Positions 1-5,728 of a stretch of 5,728 bases of DNA are shown one piece after another. How positions within the stretch are numbered: position 1 is the first letter of the stretch; each line of letters begins with the position of its first letter. The stretch lies in NCBI GenBank assembly GCA_023251275.1, contig JAHEZC010000208.1, positions 1 through 5,728 on the forward strand, read 5' to 3'. Source of the DNA: Parafilimonas sp. Its GTDB lineage: Bacteria > Bacteroidota > Bacteroidia > Chitinophagales > Chitinophagaceae. A program made the translations under genes and the position numbers. A model generated the notes under the pieces. The model did no database searches, was not told the origin of the DNA, and saw nothing but the letters and a program-made list of their open reading frames with translations.

Positions 1-1749
1 ATAAAAATTTATGAGACCCTTGACGATAAAACAGGTGTTGCAAAAACACTTGTATTTATTGCAGATGCATATTACGGGCAAGATAATATTTCCGGAAGTT
101 TAGAAAAATTTAGTGAAGCCCTGCAATTATTTAAAGAAACCGGGATGAAGCTAGGAATAGCTTATTGCTGCTTTAGTATGGCAGCATTATATCTTGAACA
201 GGGTAAATATGCTGAGGCTTTAAGTACCGATTCTGCTTCTATATTAATTTACAGGAAAGCCGGGCATAAAAGGGGATTAGCTGAAGCCTTATCAACTCTC
301 GCATCCATTTATCACAGGCAGGGAAAACTTGAGTATGCTTCTAACAATAAACAAAATGCTGAAACCAAATTCAATGATGCATTAAAAAACTACTTTGAAG
401 CATTGGAATTAGTTGAAGATTTAGGGGCCAAAGGAGGCATTTCATGGACTAATCTTGATATCGGGGAAGTGTATCTCACAAAGAAAAACTATGAGAGAGC
501 AAAATTCCATTTTGAAAAAGGTCTTCTTATAGCTAAAGAAATCAAATCAAACGAACGTATTAAAGTAAGTTATAATGACCTTGCAAAATTAGACAGTGCA
601 ACCGGGAACTTTAAACAGGCTTACGATCATTATAAATTGTATGTCTTATATCGTGATAGTTTAATCAATGAGGAAAACACAAAAAAATCTTTACAAACAA
701 GTATGCAGTATGAGTTTGATAAAAAAGAATCAATTGCCAAAGCAGAACAAGGCAAAAAAGATGAAGAAGCAAAGAGAATAAAAAATCAACAGTACTTTAC
801 GATTGCTGGTTTAGTCATTATTGTATTAGTGGTTGTAATTATAGCCTTGATACAATTCCGGAGTAAGAGGCATAAGCAACAAGCAAACATTGCATTACAG
901 CAGCAAAAAGAAAAAGTAGAAAATACTTTGTCAGAACTCAAATCCACCCAAGCCCAACTCATCCAATCAGAAAAAATGGCTTCGCTTGGAGAACTCACTG
1001 CAGGCATTGCACATGAAATTCAAAACCCGTTAAACTTCGTGAATAATTTTTCTGACGTAAATAAAGAGTTGCTTGAAGAATTAAAAGGAGAAGTTGATAA
1101 AGGAAACATAGATGAAGTAAAAGCAATTGCAAATGATGTAATTGTTAACGAAGAAAAAATAAACCATCATGGCAAACGTGCAGATGCAATTGTAAAAGGA
1201 ATGTTGCAACACTCACAAAAGAGCACAGGACAAAAAGAATCTACAGGCATCAATGCATTGTGCGATGAATATTTGCGATTGGCTTATCATGGTTTAAAAG
1301 CAAAAAATAAGGACTTCAATGCAACGATGAAAACGGATTTCGATACCAGCATTGAAAAAATAAATATCATTCCCCAGGACATTGGAAGAGTATTATTGAA
1401 TTTATATAACAATGCATTTTATGCTGTTACAGACAAGAAGAAGCTGCTATCCGCCCCGGGCGGATATGAGCCAACAGTTTCAGTGAGTACGAAAAAAGAA
1501 AATGACAAAATCATCATATTTGTTCGTGATAATGGCAATGGCATTCCGCAAAAAATAGTTGATAAAATCTTTCAACCCTTCTTCACTACCAAACCTACGG
1601 GGCAGGGAACAGGATTGGGTTTGAGTTTGAGCTATGATATTATAAAAGCGCATGAAGGAGAAATAAAAGTGAAAAGTAAAGAAGCCCGCCCGGATGACCC
1701 GGTCGGACGGGGAGAAGGGAGTGAGTTTATAATTACATTACCGCAATAA
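1..1749 (+). CDS. TPR-containing sensor histidine kinase, 5' end outside window
   Basis: The frame is open from base 1, so the first ATG in this frame (145) is internal. The 48 codons before it still read as TPR helices, and the true start is upstream. The visible part is 582 residues. Several TPR-like helix pairs fill about bases 1-660 (for example A-LYLEQGKYAEAL and GEVYLTKKNYERAKFHFEKGL). A charged helix follows, then one transmembrane helix at about 793-858, a coiled coil, and a HisKA domain with the phospho-acceptor His codon at 1012-1014 (AHEIQNPLNF). The HATPase has an N-box (LLNLYNNAF, about 1393-1419), G1 DNGNGIP (1528-1548), F-box QPFFTTKP and G2 GTGLG (1606-1620). All catalytic motifs look intact. 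The H-box and 'PFFTTKP...GTGLGLS' resemble NtrB-like (HPK4) kinases. The TPRs are probably periplasmic and the kinase cytoplasmic (inference). There is no receiver domain. TAA is followed at once by an in-frame TGA. Ligand and partner are unknown. Confidence 0.93.
   Translation: MKIYETLDDKTGVAKTLVFIADAYYGQDNISGSLEKFSEALQLFKETGMKLGIAYCCFSMAALYLEQGKYAEALSTDSASILIYRKAGHKRGLAEALSTLASIYHRQGKLEYASNNKQNAETKFNDALKNYFEALELVEDLGAKGGISWTNLDIGEVYLTKKNYERAKFHFEKGLLIAKEIKSNERIKVSYNDLAKLDSATGNFKQAYDHYKLYVLYRDSLINEENTKKSLQTSMQYEFDKKESIAKAEQGKKDEEAKRIKNQQYFTIAGLVIIVLVVVIIALIQFRSKRHKQQANIALQQQKEKVENTLSELKSTQAQLIQSEKMASLGELTAGIAHEIQNPLNFVNNFSDVNKELLEELKGEVDKGNIDEVKAIANDVIVNEEKINHHGKRADAIVKGMLQHSQKSTGQKESTGINALCDEYLRLAYHGLKAKNKDFNATMKTDFDTSIEKINIIPQDIGRVLLNLYNNAFYAVTDKKKLLSAPGGYEPTVSVSTKKENDKIIIFVRDNGNGIPQKIVDKIFQPFFTTKPTGQGTGLGLSLSYDIIKAHEGEIKVKSKEARPDDPVGRGEGSEFIITLPQ
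944..1443 (+). repeat. Kinase module copy 1 (paralogous to 4531-5030)
   Basis: This segment covers the end of the coiled coil, the HisKA domain and the N-box. It aligns with 4531-5030 without a gap at a constant offset of 3587 bases. The longest identical run I found is 28 bases, 953-980 against 4540-4567. By eye the protein is roughly three-quarters identical here. The similarity resumes at 1465-1683 (offset 3581), including a 26-base identical run at 1600-1625 against 5181-5206. This is coding paralogy, not a mobile repeat. Confidence 0.85.
1450..1464. repeat. GC-rich perfect inverted repeat inside kinase 1
   Basis: The five codons for Ser-Ala-Pro-Gly-Gly form a perfect 6-bp inverted repeat, TCCGCC and GGCGGA, around the triplet CCG. 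Thirteen of 15 bases are G or C, in an otherwise AT-rich gene. It lies in the loop between the N-box and the next strand of the ATPase domain, where this kinase is two codons longer than its paralogue (LLSAPGG against VEGVG). Confidence 0.6.
1684..1713. repeat. GC-rich palindromic in-frame insertion in kinase 1
   Basis: Kinase 1 reads KE-ARPDDPVGRG-EGSEF where the paralogue reads KE-N-EGSEF, a net gain of 27 bases (nine codons) just before the last strand of the ATPase domain. Twenty-four of these 30 bases are G or C. The segment holds nested inverted repeats. CCCGCCCG (1685-1692) faces CGGACGGG (1704-1711) with one mismatch. GACC and GGTC (1696-1704) are a perfect match around one C. The frame is kept. 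It may be an inserted palindromic element (inference). Confidence 0.5.
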
Positions 1750-1790
1750 TGACAAAATGAATTAATTTTTAACTGATTTTTTAAAAACTC

Positions 1791-2903
1791 ATGATGAAAA
1801 TATTTTTACCCGCATGCATATACGTTATATCGTGCATTTTACTCTTTTCTGTTACCGGGAATACCCAGTCAATTACAGACACTATCACATCTGCATCACA
1901 GCCATCCTCTCTTGAAAAAGGTTTATTCGAAACAGAAGAAATGCTGGAAATTACCCTGAGCGGAAACATGCGTGAATTATTAAACGACAGGGGTAAAATT
2001 TCCCAATTCCATCCCATGCTTCTTACATACACAAAGGAAGACAGCAGCGAGGTATCACTGGAGGCAGAAATAAGAACAAGAGGCCATTTCCGCAAGCTCA
2101 GGGAAAATTGCTTCTACCCTCCGCTGCTGATAAATTTTTCAAAAACCGAATCGCTGAAGTCTTCTGTTTTCAAAGAACAGGATAAATTGAAACTCGTGAT
2201 GCCTTGCCAGGGTGATGAATATGTGATACATGAATGGCTGGTGTATAAATTATATAACCTTGTAACGCCAAAGAGTTTCAGGGTGCATCTCGTTAAAATA
2301 AAACTGAATGATACAAGAACGAAAAAGATCACTGCGCCTTTCTATGGTATGTTGCTCGAAGAGCATGACCAAATGGCAAAAAGAACGGGCACTGTTTCCA
2401 TTAACAGGAAAATGCGGCCTGAGCAAACCGAGCCTGACGCTTTTTTAACAATGGCAGTATTTGAATACCTGGCAGGCAACACTGACTGGTCTGTACAATA
2501 CCTGCAAAATATTAAACTGCTGGCTTTGGATTTGAATGCAGCGCCGACAACTGTTCCCTACGATTTTGATCTTGCCGGAATAGCAGATGCACCGTATGCA
2601 AAACCGGCAGAAGAACTGCAGATGAACTCAGTTCGCCAACGGCGCTACCGCGGCTATTGCATGCAGGATATGAAAAAATTTGACTCGGTGATTGCTTTAT
2701 ACAACCGGTTAAAAAAAGACATTTACAGCGTGTATTCCGATTGCCCCCTGCTGGATGCAAAATATAAAAAGGCCACCATAAAATACCTGGATGAATTTTA
2801 TGCAACAATCAATAACGCAGGCGCAGTGAAAAAAGAATTTGAATATCCATGCGATAAAAACGGAACCGGCAATGTGGTGATTAAAGGCCTGAGAGAAGAT
2901 TAA
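1791..2903 (+). CDS. Exported protein with CotH/HipA-like kinase-fold motifs, function unknown
   Basis: This is a 370-residue protein. An in-frame TAA at 1782-1784 limits the start to ATG 1791 or the next codon, 1794. The N-terminus is a signal peptide: Lys3, a hydrophobic core to about residue 21, and likely cleavage near residues 23-27. Visible motifs are RTRGHFR (95-101), a following Cys-x-Tyr-Pro-Pro, DKLKLV (131-136), LLEE (188-191), GNTDWS (229-234), YDFDLAG (257-263) and SVRQRRYRGYC (280-290). I recall similar uncharacterised Bacteroidota proteins with this motif order. GNTD followed by DFD resembles the catalytic and metal-binding loops of CotH/HipA-type atypical kinases, but this is a weak motif-level inference. 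Five cysteines of the mature part (in NCFYPP, MPCQG, GYCMQD, DCPLL, PCDKN) could form disulfides in the periplasm. It lies 41 bp after kinase 1 on the same strand and may be co-transcribed with it. No Shine-Dalgarno sequence is seen. The function is unknown. Confidence 0.85.
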   Translation: MMKIFLPACIYVISCILLFSVTGNTQSITDTITSASQPSSLEKGLFETEEMLEITLSGNMRELLNDRGKISQFHPMLLTYTKEDSSEVSLEAEIRTRGHFRKLRENCFYPPLLINFSKTESLKSSVFKEQDKLKLVMPCQGDEYVIHEWLVYKLYNLVTPKSFRVHLVKIKLNDTRTKKITAPFYGMLLEEHDQMAKRTGTVSINRKMRPEQTEPDAFLTMAVFEYLAGNTDWSVQYLQNIKLLALDLNAAPTTVPYDFDLAGIADAPYAKPAEELQMNSVRQRRYRGYCMQDMKKFDSVIALYNRLKKDIYSVYSDCPLLDAKYKKATIKYLDEFYATINNAGAVKKEFEYPCDKNGTGNVVIKGLRED

Positions 2904-3053
2904 ACTCCTTGATAAATTGTACACGTGTTGTTAGAAAAAAGGCATGTAAAATCTTTCTGCTGTCTTTTTCACAAAAAACAGGTGAAGGGTTGTGTTTGAA
3001 CCTGGCGTATATTCATATATGTTATCCTGTTAACCTGATGAATATTTTAACCC
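2904..3053. other. Intergenic gap before kinase 2, probable promoter region
   Basis: At 150 bp this is the largest gap in the window. The other two are 41 and 9 bp, so a promoter for kinase 2 and the propeller gene most likely lies here (inference from spacing). The only palindrome noted is ACACGTGT at 2921-2928. No hairpin followed by a T run was seen, so there is no clear terminator for the upstream gene. No full match to the Bacteroidota TTTG / TAnnTTTG promoter was found. Confidence 0.4.
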
Positions 3054-5309
3054 ATGCTTATGACAAAGTCGGATATTCATAAAATAGTAAGGCCAGCCGG
3101 CAGAAAGCTGTGTTTATTATTTTTTTGGTGTTATTTTTTTTGCAGCGGCAACTCCCAGTCAAATAATATTGACACATTAGAGGTGACTCATGGATTCGGC
3201 ATAGACAGTACAGGCGCTGACAGGCTTAACGCTGTGAGTAAACAATACTGGAGAAAAAAAATTGATTCATCCGTCTATTATGCACAACAGGCTTTGCAGC
3301 TTTCCCTGAAATTGAATTATAAAAAAGGGGCAGCCGAAGCTTACAGAAATATGGGTGTAACAAATATGTTTTCAGGAGACAAAATCCTTGCAAAGCAATA
3401 CCTGTTGAAAGCGCTGAATTTATTTTCTGCGGTGAATGATGGAAATGGAATCGCAGCAACTTATAATAACCTTGGTGTTTTGCATACTTATTTATCTGAA
3501 TTTTCTATCTCCTTTAATTACCTTGATTCAGCTTTGGTATTTTTTCGCAGAATGGCTGATAAAGAGGGTGAAGGTTCCGCATTGAATTACATTGCAATAA
3601 ATTTTCAGGCGCAGGGCAATTATCAAAAAGCCATTGATTATTGTTTGCAGGGATTCGAAATAAGAAAGCAGATCAATGATCATGAAGGCGTTGTTTTCTC
3701 TCTCATTAATGTTGGCAATATGTACCTTGAAGTAGGCCAGGCGGAAACGGCGCTTAATTTTTACAACCAGAGTGTTTCCTATGCGCAGGCTCATAATATG
3801 AAACCCTTCAACTATTCATTAAACCAAATAGGGAAAACTTATCTTAAGTTAAAACAATATGATAAAGCTGAATCCTATCTCGTCAGGAAGATAAACGGGA
3901 AAGAAATGCAGATCAGCGACCATCTTGCTGCCGGTGAGTTGTACAGTGCTATAGGCAAGTTTGATAGCGCAATTATGCAGTTTAAAATAAGTCTCGCAGA
4001 GGGGAATAGTAACACTAAGGCCTTATCTCTTATGGGACTTAGTAAGGCAGCATTAAAGCAAGAAGCGTATGAATTGGCTATGTCTTATGCAAAACAGGCT
4101 TATGGTATTGCTGAGTCATTGCAAAACAAACTTACCCAGGCCGATATTGCCAATGTGCTGGCAGAATTATATAAGATCAACGGTGAGTATAAAAAAGCGA
4201 TTCGGTATTTTGAATTTGCACATTCAATTACTGATTCTGTTACCGGCGAAAACTACCAGCGAAAACTCGCTTTTACCGAGTCGAAAAATGAAATTGAAAA
4301 TGAACAGGCGCATGTAAGATTATTATCAACCGAAAAGGAACTGCAGGCGCAAAAATTGAAAGATGAAGAATTTCTGAAAAAGTTCATTATTATTTTATTT
4401 GCATTTGCAGTAATCATTGCATTCCTTATTATCCGAAATATCAATGGCAAGAGAAAAAAAATTCAATCTCAGAAAGATCAGATAGAATTTGAAAGAGCGA
4501 AGGTTGAAAAGGCTTATGAGGAGCTTCAGGCCACTCAATCCCAACTCATCCAATCAGAAAAAATGGCATCACTCGGAGAACTTACTGCAGGTATTGCACA
4601 TGAAATACAAAACCCATTAAACTTCGTAAATAATTTCTCGGAAGTCAGTAACGAACTGCTCGATGAAATGAAAACCGAGCTTGCATCCGGCAACCAGCAA
4701 CTGGCAACCGAAATTGCTGAAGATGTAAAACAAAATCTTGAAAAAATACTCCATCATGGCAAACGTGCAGAGAGTATAGTAAAAGGCATGCTGCAACATT
4801 CACGCATCAGCACAGGGCAAAAAGAATCCACCGATATTAATGCCTTGGCAGATGAATGTTTGCGGTTGAGCTATCATGGACTTCGGGCAAAAGACAAGTC
4901 ATTTAATGCAGAAATGAAAACTGATTTTGATGAGAGCATTGGAAAAATAAATATTGTGCAGCAGGACATAGGAAGAGTATTGCTCAATATGATCAACAAC
5001 GCTTTTTATGCCGTAAGCGAAAGGCGAAAGGTGGAGGGCGTGGGGTATAAGCCTTCTGTTTCGGTAAGTACAAAAAAATTAAGTGATAAAATTGAAATGA
5101 GAATAAAGGATAACGGCAACGGTATTCCACAAAAAATAGTTGACAAAATCTTTCAACCCTTCTTTACCACTAAACCAACAGGGCAGGGAACAGGATTGGG
5201 TTTGAGCTTGAGTTACGATATTGTGAAAGCACATGGCGGCGAAATAAAAGTGGAAACAAAAGAAAATGAGGGATCAGAATTCATCATTCAATTACCCATC
5301 ACAACTTAA
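3054..5309 (+). CDS. TPR-containing membrane sensor histidine kinase
   Basis: This is a complete 751-residue kinase. An in-frame TAA at 3048-3050 limits the start to ATG 3054 or 3060. A signal peptide is likely: a basic stretch, then a hydrophobic core at about residues 19-31, ending near SGNSQS. TPR units follow from about residue 55 to 395 (AAEAYRNMG, NNLGVLHTYLSEF, QGNYQKAIDYC, YLKLKQYDKAESY, NGEYKKAIRYFEFA), then a charged helix and one transmembrane segment at about 444-461. A coiled coil (about 465-505) leads to HisKA with phospho-acceptor His516 (AHEIQNPLNF). The HATPase has an N-box at 640-650, G1 DNGNGIP from Asp686, F-box QPFFTTKP and G2 GTGLG (712-716). All motifs look intact. The sensor half is probably periplasmic and the kinase cytoplasmic (inference). 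There is no receiver or DNA-binding domain, so a separate response regulator is needed. The stop TAA is followed at once by an in-frame TAG. The next gene starts 9 bp later, suggesting an operon. The signal sensed is unknown. Confidence 0.96.
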   Translation: MLMTKSDIHKIVRPAGRKLCLLFFWCYFFCSGNSQSNNIDTLEVTHGFGIDSTGADRLNAVSKQYWRKKIDSSVYYAQQALQLSLKLNYKKGAAEAYRNMGVTNMFSGDKILAKQYLLKALNLFSAVNDGNGIAATYNNLGVLHTYLSEFSISFNYLDSALVFFRRMADKEGEGSALNYIAINFQAQGNYQKAIDYCLQGFEIRKQINDHEGVVFSLINVGNMYLEVGQAETALNFYNQSVSYAQAHNMKPFNYSLNQIGKTYLKLKQYDKAESYLVRKINGKEMQISDHLAAGELYSAIGKFDSAIMQFKISLAEGNSNTKALSLMGLSKAALKQEAYELAMSYAKQAYGIAESLQNKLTQADIANVLAELYKINGEYKKAIRYFEFAHSITDSVTGENYQRKLAFTESKNEIENEQAHVRLLSTEKELQAQKLKDEEFLKKFIIILFAFAVIIAFLIIRNINGKRKKIQSQKDQIEFERAKVEKAYEELQATQSQLIQSEKMASLGELTAGIAHEIQNPLNFVNNFSEVSNELLDEMKTELASGNQQLATEIAEDVKQNLEKILHHGKRAESIVKGMLQHSRISTGQKESTDINALADECLRLSYHGLRAKDKSFNAEMKTDFDESIGKINIVQQDIGRVLLNMINNAFYAVSERRKVEGVGYKPSVSVSTKKLSDKIEMRIKDNGNGIPQKIVDKIFQPFFTTKPTGQGTGLGLSLSYDIVKAHGGEIKVETKENEGSEFIIQLPITT
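4531..5030 (+). repeat. Kinase module copy 2 (paralogous to 944-1443)
   Basis: This is the counterpart of 944-1443, gap-free at an offset of 3587 bases; 5046-5264 continues the match to 1465-1683. The conservation starts at the end of the coiled coil. Upstream of it, the transmembrane and TPR regions of the two kinases differ clearly in sequence, although the architecture is the same. The stretch around the His box and the F/G2 boxes is the most similar at the DNA level. Confidence 0.85.
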
Positions 5310-5318
5310 TAGCAGAAC

Positions 5319-5728
5319 ATGAAAAAATTATTTTTCCATATTACGTTTTGTTTACTGCTGCTCGGCGGAATTGAATTGCCTGCACAGGACCTCCGTTTTA
5401 AGACGGTTCTTGATAACCCCAATAATTTTATTTTTGATATGAAACAGGATGAGCTGGGATTCTTCTGGCTTTTAAATGCCGCAAGTGGGTTGCAAAAATT
5501 TGACGGAGTAAAGCTTCAGACTTTCTTAAATGATCCCGGTAGTCCAAATTCAGTAGCTCCCGGTAGAATTAGATCTTTGATTATAGATGCTGATAATATC
5601 ATCTGGCTTGGCACGCATGGTTCGGGCCTGGATAGATCAGACCCGGCCACAAATATTTTTACCCATTTCCGGTACAACGCAAAGAATGCTATTAGTTTAA
5701 GTAATGATACCGTCAGTGCAATTTTGGA
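5319..5728 (+). CDS. Two-component regulator propeller (Reg_prop) sensor protein, N-terminal part
   Basis: The frame is open from ATG 5319 to the window edge, giving 136 complete codons; the C-terminus is missing. It begins with a typical signal peptide, MKKLFFHITFCLLLLGG, with likely cleavage after LPAQ (about residue 23). Two beta-propeller repeats are visible: QDELGFFWLLNAASGLQKFDG, then DADNIIWLGTHGSGLDRSDP and the linker NIFTHFRYNAKNAISLSNDTVSAI. This matches the usual Reg_prop pattern of 'iWiGT.gGGL.r.dp.t..F.hy..d..n..SLs.n.v'. Such proteins normally continue with more propeller blades and a Y_Y_Y domain, then a transmembrane helix and either a histidine kinase (often hybrid) or another output domain. 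Which one applies cannot be told here. It starts 9 bp after kinase 2, in the same frame behind two stop codons, so co-transcription is likely. No Shine-Dalgarno motif is seen. Confidence 0.88.
   Translation, partial: MKKLFFHITFCLLLLGGIELPAQDLRFKTVLDNPNNFIFDMKQDELGFFWLLNAASGLQKFDGVKLQTFLNDPGSPNSVAPGRIRSLIIDADNIIWLGTHGSGLDRSDPATNIFTHFRYNAKNAISLSNDTVSAIL

Noticed and set aside
145..147. ATG 145 as the start of kinase 1
   Set aside because: The frame stays open to base 1 and the upstream codons read as TPR helices; starting here would also leave no signal peptide for a periplasmic sensor.
786..1007. Reverse-strand open frame across the kinase 1 transmembrane and H-box region
   Set aside because: It is a shadow of a strongly supported coding region, and its composition (Cys- and Ser-rich) is not protein-like. 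The same applies to the other minus-strand frames inside 1791-2924 and 3226-4799.
2921..2928. ACACGTGT palindrome after the exported-protein gene, as an operator or terminator stem
   Set aside because: It is only 8 bp with no loop and no second copy was seen; it cannot form a terminator hairpin and is expected by chance at this length.
2991..2998. TGTGTTTG as a possible Bacteroidota -7 promoter element (TAnnTTTG) upstream of kinase 2
   Set aside because: It has one mismatch at a key base, and no TTTG -33 element lies at the right distance upstream.
4069..4317. Plus-strand 82-codon frame inside kinase 2
   Set aside because: It overlaps clear TPR coding sequence in another frame and has no recognisable features.
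4681..4710. Short near-repeat GGCAACC...GGCAACC in kinase 2, as a possible inserted element
   Set aside because: The region aligns with kinase 1 without a gap, so there is no insertion; the repeat is short and probably chance codon use.

Overview
The window looks like chromosomal DNA of a Bacteroidota bacterium, probably of the Chitinophagaceae/Sphingobacteriia type. This is inferred from the AT-rich coding sequence, start codons without a Shine-Dalgarno motif, TPR-containing membrane histidine kinases with the H-box context 'AGIAHEIQNPLNFVNNFS', and a Reg_prop-type propeller sensor. No rRNA, tRNA, CRISPR array, transposase or integrase was seen. All genes are on the + strand.

Layout: (1) 1-1749 is the 3' part of a TPR sensor histidine kinase; its N-terminus lies upstream of the window. 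(2) 1791-2903, after a 41-bp gap, encodes a 370-aa exported protein. Its motifs (RTRGHFR, a GNTDWS loop, a YDFD motif) suggest a remote relation to CotH/HipA-like atypical kinase folds. (3) After a 150-bp gap, 3054-5309 encodes a complete 751-aa TPR histidine kinase, paralogous to the first. (4) Nine bases later, 5319 to the window end is the start of an exported protein with Reg_prop two-component-regulator propeller repeats, cut by the window edge.

The gene set suggests an envelope-sensing cluster. Two kinases carry periplasmic TPR sensor regions and one transmembrane helix each, and nearly the same cytoplasmic HisKA/HATPase module. They flank a secreted or periplasmic protein and are followed by a propeller sensor. 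No response regulator or receiver domain is encoded in the window, so the phosphotransfer partner is unknown.

The most notable sequence-level signals are: the strongly conserved kinase modules joined to divergent sensors; two GC-rich inverted-repeat segments inside the coding sequence of the first kinase, one of them a 27-bp in-frame expansion relative to the paralogue; and the kinase-like motifs in the exported protein between the two kinases. I did not find convincing evidence of a wholly new multi-gene system.
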